A program made the translations under genes and the position numbers. From contig NZ_CP066831.1 of assembly GCF_016598615.1 (NCBI RefSeq), forward strand, positions 8,928,001-8,992,000: a stretch of DNA of 64,000 nucleotides, read 5' to 3'. The notes below the pieces were generated by a model that was not told the DNA's origin, did no database searches, and saw nothing but the letters and a program-made list of their open reading frames with translations. The stretch comes from Streptomyces liliifuscus (GTDB lineage: Bacteria; Actinomycetota; Actinomycetes; Streptomycetales; Streptomycetaceae). Of the stretch, positions 1-8,401 are shown in pieces (within the stretch, counting starts at the first letter, position 1; every line of letters begins with the position of its first letter).

Positions 1-462
1 GGCGACATCTTCCACTCGCTGCGCTGCGACTGCGGCCCCCAGCTCGAAGCCTCCCTGGAGCGCATCCAGGCGGAGGGCCGCGGCATCGTGGTCTACCTCC
101 GCGGCCACGAGGGGCGCGGCATCGGGCTCCTGTCCAAGCTGCGCGCGTACGAACTCCAGGAGCAGGGGCACGACACCCTCGACGCCAACCTGGAGCTGGG
201 CCTGCCCGCCGACGCCCGGGACTACGCGGCCGGCGCGCAGATCCTGGAGGACCTCGGCGTGCGCAGCCTGCGCCTGATGACCAACAACCCCGAGAAGACC
301 GACGCGCTCGTCCGGCACGGCCTCAAGGTCACCCACCGCGAGCCGATGCCCGTACAGGCGGGCGAGCACAACCTCCGGTATCTGCGCACCAAGCGGGACC
401 GGATGGGGCACGACCTGCCCTGGCTGGACACGACGACCGTGTCCGCCTGCGGCAACCAGTAA
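1..462 (+). CDS. ribBA: GTP cyclohydrolase II (C-terminal part of RibBA), 5' truncated by window edge
   Basis: This is the end of a GTP cyclohydrolase II, which opens the imidazole ring of GTP in the first step of riboflavin synthesis. The reading frame is open from base 1. The visible residues begin GDIFHSLRCDCGPQLE, holding the Cys-x-Cys part of the zinc site, followed by VVYLRGHEGRGIGLL, the conserved GTP-binding/catalytic stretch, and MTNNPEKTDALVRHGL near the end. In Streptomyces this domain is normally fused behind a dihydroxybutanone-phosphate synthase (RibB) domain, which would lie outside the window, so the RibBA name is inferred. ribH follows after 28 bases on the same strand, fitting a rib operon. 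Confidence 0.93.
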   Translation, partial: GDIFHSLRCDCGPQLEASLERIQAEGRGIVVYLRGHEGRGIGLLSKLRAYELQEQGHDTLDANLELGLPADARDYAAGAQILEDLGVRSLRLMTNNPEKTDALVRHGLKVTHREPMPVQAGEHNLRYLRTKRDRMGHDLPWLDTTTVSACGNQ

Positions 463-490
463 CGAAGAAAAAGCACGAGGAGACACAGAC

Positions 491-976
491 GTGAGCGGCA
501 AGGGTGCACCCGAACTGTCCGTACGCAACTGCAGTGACCTGCGGGTCGCCGTCATCGCGGCGCAGTGGCACGAGAAGGTGATGGACGGTCTCGTCGACGG
601 CGCGCTGCGCGCCCTGCACGAGCTGGGAATCGACGAGCCGACCCTCCTGAGGGTCCCCGGCAGCTTCGAGCTGCCGGTCGTCGCGAAGGTCCTCGCGGGC
701 CGCGGGTACGACGCGGTCGTCGCGCTCGGCGTCGTCATCCGCGGCGGCACTCCCCACTTCGAGTACGTGTGCCAGGGCGTCACCCAGGGCCTCACCCAGG
801 TCTCGATCGACACCGGCGTGCCCATCGGCTTCGGTGTGCTGACCTGCGACACCGAGGAACAGGCCCTGGACCGCGCGGGCATCGAGGGCTCGAACGAGGA
901 CAAGGGCCACGAGGCGGTGACGGCCGCCGTGGCGACGGCGGCCACCCTCCGCTCAGTATCCGAACCCTGGCGCTGA
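491..976 (+). CDS. ribH: 6,7-dimethyl-8-ribityllumazine synthase
   Basis: Lumazine synthase condenses 5-amino-6-ribitylaminouracil with 3,4-dihydroxy-2-butanone 4-phosphate, the penultimate riboflavin step. The 161-aa length is typical for the family. Hallmarks are VAVIAAQWHEKVMDGLVDGAL near the N-terminus, VPGSFELPVVAK, the loop VVIRGGTPHFEYVC with the catalytic His, and GVLTCDTEEQALDRAG. The GTG start is preceded at suitable spacing by GAGGAG (about 477-483). It lies 28 bases after ribBA and is presumably co-transcribed with it. The active enzyme is normally a cytoplasmic oligomer. Confidence 0.96.
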   Translation: MSGKGAPELSVRNCSDLRVAVIAAQWHEKVMDGLVDGALRALHELGIDEPTLLRVPGSFELPVVAKVLAGRGYDAVVALGVVIRGGTPHFEYVCQGVTQGLTQVSIDTGVPIGFGVLTCDTEEQALDRAGIEGSNEDKGHEAVTAAVATAATLRSVSEPWR

Positions 977-1000
977 GCGAACGGCGGTTGCGCGTAGGGT
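973..1000 (+). promoter_or_regulatory. Candidate promoter for hisE-hisG
   Basis: CTGAGC at 973-978 and TAGGGT at 995-1000 are separated by 16 bases. The -10 matches the Streptomyces vegetative TAnnnT pattern and ends 10 bases before the hisE ATG. A very short or absent leader would result, as is common in this genus. The -35 is weak, so the assignment rests mainly on the -10 and its position. Confidence 0.35.
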
Positions 1001-1010
1001 GGGCAGCACC

Positions 1011-1283
1011 ATGTCCAAGAAGACTTTCGAGGAGCTCTTCACCGAGCTCCAGCACAAGGCCGCCAACGGCGACCCCGCCACTTCCCGCACCGCAGAGCTG
1101 GTCGGCAAGGGGGTCCATGCCATCGGCAAGAAGGTCGTCGAAGAGGCCGCCGAGGTCTGGATGGCCGCCGAGTACGAGGGCAAGGAAGCGGCCGCCGAGG
1201 AGATCTCGCAGCTGCTCTACCACGTCCAGGTGATGATGGTCGCCCGCGGCATCTCCCTGGACGACGTGTACGCCCATCTCTGA
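1011..1283 (+). CDS. hisE: Phosphoribosyl-ATP diphosphatase
   Basis: HisE hydrolyses phosphoribosyl-ATP to phosphoribosyl-AMP and pyrophosphate, the second step of histidine synthesis. The 90-aa protein carries the MazG-like all-alpha core: KKTFEELFTELQ, GKKVVEEAAEVWMAAEYEG with the acidic residues that bind metal, and EEISQLLYHVQVMMVARG. The ATG at 1011 is preferred over a GTG 12 bases upstream because family members begin MSKKTFEEL. hisG follows about 100 bases later, the usual hisE-hisG pair of Streptomyces, separate from the main his operon. Confidence 0.95.
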   Translation: MSKKTFEELFTELQHKAANGDPATSRTAELVGKGVHAIGKKVVEEAAEVWMAAEYEGKEAAAEEISQLLYHVQVMMVARGISLDDVYAHL

Positions 1284-1384
1284 GCCGCGACTCCGAGAAC
1301 TCCGAGCCGTACCTCCGAGAAGCACGCCCACTCACGCACCGTACGAGCGAACAGCCGTACGGACGAACAAAGGAAGCCGACCTC

Positions 1385-2242
1385 ATGCTGCGCATCGCCG
1401 TCCCCAACAAGGGTTCCCTGTCAGGCCCCGCGGGGGAGATGCTGCATGAGGCCGGCTACCAGCAGCGCAGGGAGGCCAAGGAGCTCAGGATCGTGGACCC
1501 GGAGAACGAGGTCGAGTTCTTCTACCTCCGCCCCCGCGACATCGCGATCTACGTCTCCTCCGGCAAGCTCGACATCGGCATCACCGGCCGCGACCTGCTC
1601 ATCGACTCCGCGGCCCACGCGGAGGAGATCCTCCCCCTCGGCTTCGCCCGCTCCACCTTCCGCTTCGCCACCAAGCCCGGCACGGCCGACGCGGTCGAGG
1701 ACCTGGCAGGCAAGACCGTCGCCACCTCGTACGAGGGCATCGTCGCCAAGTACCTCGCCGACAAGGGCATCGACGCGTCCGTCGTCCACCTCGACGGAGC
1801 CGTCGAGACGGCCATCGAGCTCGGCGTCGCCGAGGTCATCGCGGACGTCGTCGAGACCGGCACCTCGCTGCGCAACGCGGGCCTCGAGGTCTTCGGCGAT
1901 CCGATCATGAAGTCCGAGGCCGTCGTCATCCGGCGCACCGGCGCGGAGGCCACCGAGGACGCCGAGCCCAAGGTGCAGCAGTTCCTGCGCCGCCTCCAGG
2001 GCGTCCTCGTCGCGCGGACCTACGTGATGATGGACTACGACTGCCGGGTCGAGCAGCTGGAGAAGGCCGTCGCCCTCACCCCCGGCCTGGAATCGCCGAC
2101 CGTCTCGCCGCTGCACAACGAGGGCTGGGTCGCCGTGCGCGCCATGGTCCCGTCCAAGGAAGCCCAGCGGATCATGGACGACCTGTACGACATCGGCGCG
2201 CGGGCCATCCTGACCACGGCCATCCACGCCTGCCGCCTCTGA
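1385..2242 (+). CDS. hisG: ATP phosphoribosyltransferase, long regulatory form
   Basis: HisG transfers ribose phosphate from PRPP to ATP, the committed and feedback-regulated step of histidine synthesis. At 285 aa it is the long HisG form, with a catalytic periplasmic-binding-protein-like part followed by a C-terminal regulatory domain (about residues 210-285, ending ILTTAIHACRL) that binds histidine. Recognisable motifs are MLRIAVPNKGSLSGPA, DIAIYVSSGKLDIGITGRDLL and the PRPP region EVIADVVETGTSLRNAGL. AAGGAA lies about 10 bases before the ATG. The next gene begins 11 bases after the stop. Confidence 0.96.
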   Translation: MLRIAVPNKGSLSGPAGEMLHEAGYQQRREAKELRIVDPENEVEFFYLRPRDIAIYVSSGKLDIGITGRDLLIDSAAHAEEILPLGFARSTFRFATKPGTADAVEDLAGKTVATSYEGIVAKYLADKGIDASVVHLDGAVETAIELGVAEVIADVVETGTSLRNAGLEVFGDPIMKSEAVVIRRTGAEATEDAEPKVQQFLRRLQGVLVARTYVMMDYDCRVEQLEKAVALTPGLESPTVSPLHNEGWVAVRAMVPSKEAQRIMDDLYDIGARAILTTAIHACRL

Positions 2243-2253
2243 GGACGACCACC

Positions 2254-2742
2254 ATGTCCGACACACCAGAGCTGCCCGCTCTTCCCGTCACGTTCCGGCC
2301 GGGCCGCACCCGAGCCGTCCTGCTGACCGCGGGCACCACGATCTTTGTGGTCATCACCACGGTCGCGATGCTGCTGGAGAAACTCAGCCCGGGGGAGCGC
2401 ACCAGCTTCGTCTTCACCGGCGCCCTGCTCTTCGGGGTGCTCGTGCTGCTCTCGCGGCCGAAAGTCGTCGCCGACGAGTCCGGCGTGACCGTCGTGAACA
2501 TCGCCGGCCGCCGGAAGCTGGCCTGGGCGGAGATCCTGCAGGTCAACCTGCGCCCGGGCGACCCGTGGGTGTTCCTGAACCTCAGCGACGGCACCAGCCT
2601 GCCCGCGCTCGGCATCCAGCCGGGCATCGCCAAGCAGCACGCGATCCGCGACGCCCGTGCGCTGCGCGCCCTTGCCGAGGCCCGCTCCATCCGGGACCCC
2701 GAAGGGCAGCGGGACGACCGGCACGACGAACATCACGGCTGA
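2254..2742 (+). CDS. PH-domain membrane protein (bPH6-like)
   Basis: A 162-aa protein with two predicted membrane helices (about residues 20-42 and 48-66) followed by a compact cytoplasmic domain with the bacterial PH signature: VVADESGVTVVNIAGRRKLAWAEILQVNLRPGDPWVFLNLSDG. Such proteins are common in Streptomyces and their role is unknown. The start follows the hisG stop by 11 bases with GAGGA overlapping that stop, so it is probably translated from the his transcript. The C-terminus is short, charged and likely disordered. No enzymatic motif is visible. Confidence 0.8.
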   Translation: MSDTPELPALPVTFRPGRTRAVLLTAGTTIFVVITTVAMLLEKLSPGERTSFVFTGALLFGVLVLLSRPKVVADESGVTVVNIAGRRKLAWAEILQVNLRPGDPWVFLNLSDGTSLPALGIQPGIAKQHAIRDARALRALAEARSIRDPEGQRDDRHDEHHG

Positions 2743-2792
2743 CTCTCGGCCTTCCACCCTGCCGTACGGGCCCATGTCTTGATTAATCTGTT

Positions 2793-2821
2793 GGCGGAGG
2801 CGTTTTCATCGCGCCTCCGCC
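2793..2821. terminator. Hairpin, probable terminator after the hisG unit
   Basis: GGCGGAGGCG at 2793-2802 pairs perfectly with CGCCTCCGCC at 2812-2821 across a 9-base loop. It lies about 50 bases after the PH-domain gene. There is no long T-run, which is normal for Streptomyces terminators. The rest of the interval to 2942 shows no further feature that I can support. Confidence 0.55.
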
Positions 2822-2942
2822 TCTGCCTTCCCACCCGGGATCCAGAGGCCCCCTGCTATTTCGAGGAGTGACTCCCTCCAGCGATGGACGGATCGTCCTG
2901 TAGTACCTGCGCCGCCCCCTCCCGACATATCGAGGCGGCGGC

Positions 2943-4295
2943 ATGACCATCCCCCTGCTGCTCCTCGGAGCGGCGTTCCTGTTGATTCTCGCCAACGGTT
3001 TCTTCGTGGCGGCCGAGTTCGGCCTCGTCACGGTGGAGCGCCCCGACGCCGAGAAGGCCGCCGCCGAGGGCGACCGACGGGCCCGTACGGTCGTCAACTC
3101 ACTCAAGGAGCTGTCCTTCCAGCTCTCCGGCACCCAGCTCGGCATCACCATCACCTCGCTCGTCGTCGGCATGCTCGCCGAACCGGCGCTCGCCGAGCTC
3201 CTGAACGGCCCCATCACCGCGGTCGGCATTCCCGAAGGCGCCGTGTCCGGTGTCGCCGTGGTCATCGGCATGCTGCTGGCCTCGGCCGTGCAGATGGTGA
3301 TCGGCGAGCTCGTGCCCAAGAACTGGGCGGTCTCCAGGCCCATGCAGGTCGCGCGGTTCGTCGCGGGCCCGCAGCACGCCTTCTCGACCGTGTTCCGGCC
3401 GGTGATCTCGGGGCTGAACTCCGTGGCCAACCGGCTCGTGCGCACCCTGGGCGTCGAGCCCACCGCGGAGCTGGCGTCCGCCCGCACCCCCGAGGAGCTG
3501 GTCTCCCTGGCCCGGCACTCGGCCCAGGCGGGCGCCCTGGAACAGGACACCGCCGACCTGTTCGTCCGAACGCTCTCGCTGGCCGACCTCACCGCGCAGC
3601 ACGTCATGACCCCGCGCGTGAAGGTCAGTGCCCTCCAGTCCTCCGCGACCGCCGAGGACGTCGTGAACCTCACCCGCGCCACCGGCCTGTCCCGCTTCCC
3701 CGTCTACCGGGAGCGGATCGACGAGATCGTCGGCATGGCGCACCTCAAGGACGCCCTCGCGGTGCCCTCGCAGGACCGCCTGCGCACGCCCGTCACCAGG
3801 ATCGCCCAGGCCCCGCTGCTCGTCCCGGAGACGCTGCCCGTGCAGCCCCTCCTGGAGCGGCTGCGCAACGAACAGCCCATCGCCGTCGTCGTCGACGAGT
3901 ACGGCGGCACGGCCGGCGTGGTCACCCTGGAGGACATCGTCGAGGAACTCGTCGGAGAGGTCCGCGACGAGCACGACGGCCACGACGTACCCGAACTCGC
4001 CGCCGCACCGGCCGAGGACGGCCGGCCCGCCTGGGACGCCGACGGCAGCTGCCGCGTCGACATCCTCCAGCGCATAGGCCTGGACGTCCCCGAGGGCCCG
4101 TACGAGACGGTCGCCGGCCTGGTCGCCGATCTGCTCGGCCGGATCCCCGCACCCGGTGACAAGGCGGAACTGCCCGGCTGGCGCCTCTCCGTGCGCCAGG
4201 TCGGGCACTACCGGGCCGAGCGGGTCCGGCTGGTCAGGACCGCCGGTGCCGCTTCGGCCGCCGTCTCCGCTTCCGTGGTGGAGGCAGCCCGATGA
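2943..4295 (+). CDS. CNNM/CorC-type transporter (DUF21-CBS-CorC_HlyC), first of pair
   Basis: A 450-aa member of the hemolysin-III/CNNM/CorC group, implicated in divalent cation (often Mg2+) export or homeostasis. Residues 1-190 form the DUF21 membrane domain with several helices (MTIPLLLLGAAFLLILANGFFVAAEF and VVIGMLLASAVQMVIGELVPKNWAV). A CBS pair follows, starting near LADLTAQHVMTPRVKVSA (about residue 215) and including PIAVVVDEYGGTAGVVTLEDIVEELVGEV. A CorC_HlyC domain closes the protein (about 350-435). GAGG lies a few bases before the ATG. Its stop overlaps the next gene's ATG by four bases, so the two are translationally coupled. Confidence 0.88.
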   Translation: MTIPLLLLGAAFLLILANGFFVAAEFGLVTVERPDAEKAAAEGDRRARTVVNSLKELSFQLSGTQLGITITSLVVGMLAEPALAELLNGPITAVGIPEGAVSGVAVVIGMLLASAVQMVIGELVPKNWAVSRPMQVARFVAGPQHAFSTVFRPVISGLNSVANRLVRTLGVEPTAELASARTPEELVSLARHSAQAGALEQDTADLFVRTLSLADLTAQHVMTPRVKVSALQSSATAEDVVNLTRATGLSRFPVYRERIDEIVGMAHLKDALAVPSQDRLRTPVTRIAQAPLLVPETLPVQPLLERLRNEQPIAVVVDEYGGTAGVVTLEDIVEELVGEVRDEHDGHDVPELAAAPAEDGRPAWDADGSCRVDILQRIGLDVPEGPYETVAGLVADLLGRIPAPGDKAELPGWRLSVRQVGHYRAERVRLVRTAGAASAAVSASVVEAAR

Positions 4296-5401
4296 GCGTG
4301 CTCCAGCTCCTGTTCGCGGCCCTGCTCGTGCTCGCCAACGGCTTCTTCGTCGGCGCCGAGTTCGCGCTGGTCTCCGTCCGCCGCAGCCAGATCGAACCGC
4401 TCGGCACCGCACGGGCCCGCCAGGTCATGTACGGCCTGGAGAACCTGCCGCAGATGATGGCCGCCGCGCAGTTCGGCATCACGGTCTGCTCGCTCACACT
4501 CGGCGCCGTCGCCGAGCCCACCGTCGCGCACCTCCTGGAGCCGGTGTTCCACGCCGTGCACCTGCCCGAGGGCATGATCCACCCGCTCGGGTACGTCATA
4601 GCCCTCGCCGCGGTCGTCTTCCTGCACCTCGTCGTCGGCGAGATGCTGCCGAAGAACCTCGCGATGTCCGCCCCCGAGAAGACCGCGCTGTGGCTCAGCC
4701 CCGGCCTGGTCGCCTTCGCCCGGCTCTGCAAGCCGGTGACGCTGGGCCTCGGTGCCTGCGCCCGTGTCATCCTGCGGCTCTTCCATGTCGAGCCCAAGGA
4801 CGAGGTCGAGGCGGTCTTCACCAGCGAGCAGCTCAACCGGCTGGTCGAGGACGCGGGACAGGCGGGCCTGCTCGACCCCGAGGAGCAGGAGCGGCTGGAG
4901 GACGCCCTGGAGCTGGGCTCCCGCCCGGTCACCGACGTGCTCCTGGACGGCGAGTCCCTGGTGACCGTCGGCCCCTCGGTCACCCCGGGCCAGGTCGTCG
5001 CACTCACCGCCCGCACCGGGTACTCCCGCTTCCCGGTGGCCGCCGAGAACGGCGCCTTCATGGGCTATCTGCACGTGAAGGACGTACTCGACCTGGAGGA
5101 GTCCGAACGGGCCGTGCCGCAGCAGGTCTGGCGCCCCATGACGACCCTCGGGGCGGAACTCCCGCTGGACGACGCCCTGACCGTGATGCGCCGCGCCGCG
5201 ACGCACCTCGCCCAGGTCGCCGACGCGTCGGGGAAGGTGCTCGGCCTGGTCGCCCTGGAGGACGTACTGGAACTGCTGGTCGGCGAGGTCCGCGACCCGG
5301 CACACCGGGAGGCACCGGCGGTACGGGTGGGCGAGCCGCGCAAGGAGGCGCCGGATCCGGCCCTGGGTCCGGAGACGCCGGAGCAGGCGTTGGCGAGCTG
5401 A
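4292..5401 (+). CDS. CNNM/CorC-type transporter (DUF21-CBS), second of pair
   Basis: A 369-aa paralogue of the preceding gene with the same DUF21 membrane domain (residues 1-180, including VLANGFFVGAEFALVSVRRSQIEPL and HLVVGEMLPKNLAMSA) and CBS pair (about 215-335, TGYSRFPVAAENGAFMGYLHVKDVLDL and VLGLVALEDVLELLVGEV). It lacks the C-terminal CorC_HlyC domain of its partner, so the two probably form a heteromeric membrane complex. The ATG overlaps the upstream stop. Tandem DUF21-CBS pairs are frequent in actinomycetes. The substrate is not evident. Confidence 0.87.
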   Translation: MSVLQLLFAALLVLANGFFVGAEFALVSVRRSQIEPLGTARARQVMYGLENLPQMMAAAQFGITVCSLTLGAVAEPTVAHLLEPVFHAVHLPEGMIHPLGYVIALAAVVFLHLVVGEMLPKNLAMSAPEKTALWLSPGLVAFARLCKPVTLGLGACARVILRLFHVEPKDEVEAVFTSEQLNRLVEDAGQAGLLDPEEQERLEDALELGSRPVTDVLLDGESLVTVGPSVTPGQVVALTARTGYSRFPVAAENGAFMGYLHVKDVLDLEESERAVPQQVWRPMTTLGAELPLDDALTVMRRAATHLAQVADASGKVLGLVALEDVLELLVGEVRDPAHREAPAVRVGEPRKEAPDPALGPETPEQALAS

Positions 5402-5410
5402 GGGCTCACG

Positions 5411-5460
5411 AACCGGGTGGGGCCGCGGAAACCGGAAGGTTTCCGCGGCCCCACCCGGTT
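5411..5460. terminator. Perfect 23-bp stem bidirectional terminator
   Basis: Bases 5411-5433 and 5438-5460 are exact reverse complements of each other around a four-base GGAA loop. The element lies 10 bases after the CNNM gene and 12 bases before the stop of the opposing ATPase gene, so it can end both converging transcripts. Confidence 0.85.
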
Positions 5461-5471
5461 TCGCGTGTCGC

Positions 5472-7340
5472 TCACATCGGCGAAGGATCCTGCGGCCCCC
5501 GCCCCGACAACACCTCGCCGTACGCCTGCATGAGATCGGCCAGCCGAAGCGTGGACAGATCATCGCGCGTGAGGTGACCCGGGTACACCGAGAGCCGCAA
5601 GTCACGGTACGCACAGCTCTTCTCGTACAGGGTCCGCAGAAACCGCCCGTTGCCGAGCTCGTCGATCCAGCCCTGATCGACAACGTGCCCGCTGATGGAC
5701 CGCAGCTCGTCGAGCGCCTCCTCGTCCCACACGTCCCCGTTCTCCGCGGCCAGCACTTCACCGATCGAGGTGAGTTCGAGAGGCCGGTACGACGGGAAGT
5801 CGACGCGGGTCGTGAAGCGGGACGAAAGCCCGGGGTTGGCGGCCAGGAGCCGGTCCATGCCCTCGGGATAGCCGGCGAGGATCACCACCAGGTGGTCCCG
5901 GTTGTCCTCGGCGCGCTTCAGCAGCACCTGCAACGCCTCGTCGCCGTACGCGTCGCCCTTGCCGTAGCCGGAGTTGGAGAGGGAGTAGGCCTCGTCGACG
6001 AAGAGGACGCCGCCGATCGCGGAGTCGATCAGTTCGTTGGCCTTCACAGCGGTCTGGCCGAGATACTCGCCCACCAGGTCGGCGCGCTGGGCCTCGACGA
6101 GATGGTCGCCGCCGAGCAGGCCGAGCGCGTAGAAGACCCGGCCGAGAATCCGGGCCACGGTCGTCTTGCCGGTGCCGGAGGGCCCCGAGAACACGAAGTG
6201 CCGCTTCGGCGGCTGGACCGGCAGACCCTGCCCGGCCCGCAGCCGCGCCATGTTCAACTGCGCGGACAGCGCCTTCACCTGGCGCTTGACCGGTTCCAGA
6301 CCGACCATGCGCTCCAGCTCCAGAAGCGCCTCTTCGAGCAGTGCCGGATCGGTGGGCCCGGTCGGCAGATGCGGCGGACGCACCGGCACGATGGCCTTCT
6401 CGCGGACCCGGTCCGCCTCGGAGGGCAGCGCGCCGGGCGGCGGCAGTTCGGGATCCGAGAGCTTGAGATCACGGCCCTCGCCGCCGAACAGCGGGTCGAC
6501 ACCGTCCGGGCCGTCCAGGATGTCCTGGCCGACACCGGTGAGCGTGATCGCCGCGAGGTCGGCCGTGTCGTCGTACCCGTCGCCCTCGGAGATCGCCGCG
6601 AGCCGCGCGGAGGTGTCCATGAAGGCCGGGTCGACCCGGTGCACCGCCCGGTACAGGGGGAGCGCGGCGGCGGAGCGGCCCGTGCCCTCGTGCGCCCGCG
6701 CCAGCCAGTACCGCAGCTCCTTGCGCTGCGGCTGCTCGCTGCGACAGCGCATGAGCGCGGACGACAGCAGCGGCTCGGCCTGCCCGAACATCTCCAGGCG
6801 CACCCGTGCCATGCCGCCGAAGAGACCCGCCTCGATGCCCAGCATCGGATCGTCGATCAGCGGATCCGTGTGCCGGACCAACTGCTCCCAGTCCTTGACG
6901 AGATACGCCCGGCAGGCGTGCAGGAACCGCACCTGCGGATCCGCGTCCACGGGCGGCAGGCTCGCGAGCGCCCGGTCCAGCTCCGGGACATGACGCCCGT
7001 CGAGCCAGTGCGAGGCGTGCGCGAGCAGCAGATCGCGCGGCGACTCCAGGACCGGCTGCACCCACCAGCCCAGCCAGTACCAGGAGTTGAGCGTCCGCCG
7101 GTGGCGGGAGCGCTGTTCCCCGAAGCGCTCCCGGTGCCGGAACATCCGCAGCAGCGCCGTCGTCGTGTCGATGCGCAGCGCGTGCAGCCCGAGCCAGCCG
7201 TCGGCCATGCCCGGATCCATCCGGACCGCGGCGCGGAATTCCTCCTCCGCCTGCGGATAGGCCCCCATCGTGTAGGCGTCCACACCTCGCAGCCAGGCGA
7301 GGTCGGCCGGGGCCTCGGGGCCCTGCGTGCCGAAGTCCAT
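5472..7340 (-). CDS. TPR/AAA+ ATPase of the CbxX/CfqX-EccA type
   Basis: A 622-aa cytoplasmic ATPase. The N-terminal half is helical and TPR-like, beginning MDFGTQGPEAPADLAWLRG. The C-terminal half is a CbxX/CfqX-type AAA+ module: FVFSGPSGTGKTTVARILG (Walker A near residue 385), GGVLFVDEAYSLSNSG (Walker B near 447), and DHLVVILAGYPEGMDRLLAANPGLSSRF with the sensor and arginine-finger regions. This architecture matches EccA, the soluble ATPase of type VII secretion, and SpoVK-like proteins. No EccB-E or WXG100 gene is in the window, so a type VII role is only possible. The ATG at 7340 is chosen because GGGGGA lies 5-10 bases upstream and the protein start fits the family; the frame stays open further upstream. 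Confidence 0.85.
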   Translation of the reverse strand: MDFGTQGPEAPADLAWLRGVDAYTMGAYPQAEEEFRAAVRMDPGMADGWLGLHALRIDTTTALLRMFRHRERFGEQRSRHRRTLNSWYWLGWWVQPVLESPRDLLLAHASHWLDGRHVPELDRALASLPPVDADPQVRFLHACRAYLVKDWEQLVRHTDPLIDDPMLGIEAGLFGGMARVRLEMFGQAEPLLSSALMRCRSEQPQRKELRYWLARAHEGTGRSAAALPLYRAVHRVDPAFMDTSARLAAISEGDGYDDTADLAAITLTGVGQDILDGPDGVDPLFGGEGRDLKLSDPELPPPGALPSEADRVREKAIVPVRPPHLPTGPTDPALLEEALLELERMVGLEPVKRQVKALSAQLNMARLRAGQGLPVQPPKRHFVFSGPSGTGKTTVARILGRVFYALGLLGGDHLVEAQRADLVGEYLGQTAVKANELIDSAIGGVLFVDEAYSLSNSGYGKGDAYGDEALQVLLKRAEDNRDHLVVILAGYPEGMDRLLAANPGLSSRFTTRVDFPSYRPLELTSIGEVLAAENGDVWDEEALDELRSISGHVVDQGWIDELGNGRFLRTLYEKSCAYRDLRLSVYPGHLTRDDLSTLRLADLMQAYGEVLSGRGPQDPSPM

Positions 7341-7621
7341 CACGTCCCCCACAAACCGTGCCCCCGTTGATCGCCGGGCGGGCCGGTGCCCGTCGGCAGT
7401 CTTCGTCGAACCGCTGTGCCGCGGACGGGAGTTGCGTTCGGTGCGGAGAGCAGCCGTCCGAATGTCGCACCGAGAGGCATCGTACCTGCGGGGCAGTACC
7501 GGGCCGAAGGGTGCCGCACGACAGGTTCTCCGAGGTGGGAGCAGATGGGGCGCACTCGGTTTGGTGACCGAGGGTGAACGAATCGCGCCTCGGAGCGTCC
7601 GAAAAACGGCTGTGGGCAGAA

Positions 7622-7659
7622 CGAAGCCCCCGATCACGGGGGAACAACCGGGGGCTTCG
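7622..7659 (-). terminator. Hairpin terminator of the kinase gene; intergenic 7341-7774
   Basis: CGAAGCCCCC at 7622-7631 pairs with GGGGGCTTCG at 7650-7659. On the minus strand the stem is followed by TTCTG, so it suits the end of the kinase transcript that stops at 7775. The remaining 430-base interval must also hold the promoter of the ATPase gene. I see no convincing ORF or RNA gene in it. Confidence 0.55.
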
Positions 7660-7774
7660 CGTCTGCGGGGCGGCCTCAAATGGCCGCACATTCAGAACGT
7701 AAGTCCTGTACGGCCCCCGGGTCAAGCCGAGTTGGAGCACTCAGGCAACTTCTCAGAAGTGGGTCTTCACAAGT

Positions 7775-8401
7775 TCAGCACACAGACGCTGGACCGTCAC
7801 GGTCCGTGACCGAGAGGCTCTTCGCTGACGTCGCAGCAGGTCCCTGGAGCACCTCGTACCCCTCTGAACACTGCAGCACCAGAAGATCGGCGAACGGTTT
7901 TGACGGGTCTTTGGCGAAGTGTCGACGCTCGGCGCGGACCCACCCCTCCCAGAACTCGTCCTGCGCCGAACCGTCCCGCTGCCGCCCGCGCGCCCACGCG
8001 TCCTCGTCGGCCAGTTCCATCCACAGCAGCCGCGCCAGCCACGGCCTGAGCGCGCGACGGCCGGCGCCCACCCCCTCGACGAGGACCACGGGCGCGGGCG
8101 GCAGGGTGCGGGCCGCTCCGAAGCCGCGGGTGTCCCAGTCGTACGGCAGGTAGTGCGCCGCCGTGCCGTGCGACAGCGGCTCGACGACCTCCCGGAGGAG
8201 CCGCCCGGTCCAGGCGAAGAGTTCCTCGTGCGTGGCGATGTCGTCCAGGTGGAGCACGGGAGCCCCGCCCAGTGCCTCGGCCAGCCGGCCCGCGAACGTG
8301 GTCTTCCCCGAGCCCGCGTGCCCGTCGACGCCGATGAGCCGGACGGGTCCGCAGGAGGGCGGCAGCCGGTGCAGCCGGGAGGCGAGCGCGTGGAGATGAA
8401 T
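7775..8401 (-). CDS. Uridine-kinase-like P-loop kinase, non-canonical start
   Basis: A nucleoside/nucleotide-kinase-like P-loop protein of about 208 aa. In-frame residues upstream of the first GTG (8257) give VRLIGVDGHAGSGKTTFAGRL, a clear Walker A at about residues 27-34, followed by PVLHLDDIATHEELFAWT. PVVLVEGVGAGRRALRPWL would be the Walker B/lid region. The Walker A lies upstream of every ATG, GTG or TTG in this frame; the frame runs back to a TAG near 8571. The best site is an ATT at 8399-8401 with AGGGA six bases upstream; an in-frame CTG a few codons later is an alternative. The phosphate acceptor is unknown. Starting at 8257 would remove the ATP-binding loop. Confidence 0.72.
   Translation of the reverse strand: MHLHALASRLHRLPPSCGPVRLIGVDGHAGSGKTTFAGRLAEALGGAPVLHLDDIATHEELFAWTGRLLREVVEPLSHGTAAHYLPYDWDTRGFGAARTLPPAPVVLVEGVGAGRRALRPWLARLLWMELADEDAWARGRQRDGSAQDEFWEGWVRAERRHFAKDPSKPFADLLVLQCSEGYEVLQGPAATSAKSLSVTDRDGPASVC

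Noticed and set aside
2743..2942. Possible metal riboswitch (M-box or yybP-ykoY) before the CNNM gene
   Set aside because: I looked for the conserved M-box and yybP-ykoY cores and did not find them; only one terminator-like hairpin is clear.
5574..7370. 598-codon plus-strand ORF opposite the AAA+ ATPase
   Set aside because: Arg/Pro/Gly-rich shadow; the minus strand encodes Walker A and B motifs.
7620..7760. Possible tRNA near the CGAAGCCCCC hairpin
   Set aside because: No T-loop GTTCGA-type consensus or four-arm fold with acceptor pairing is present.
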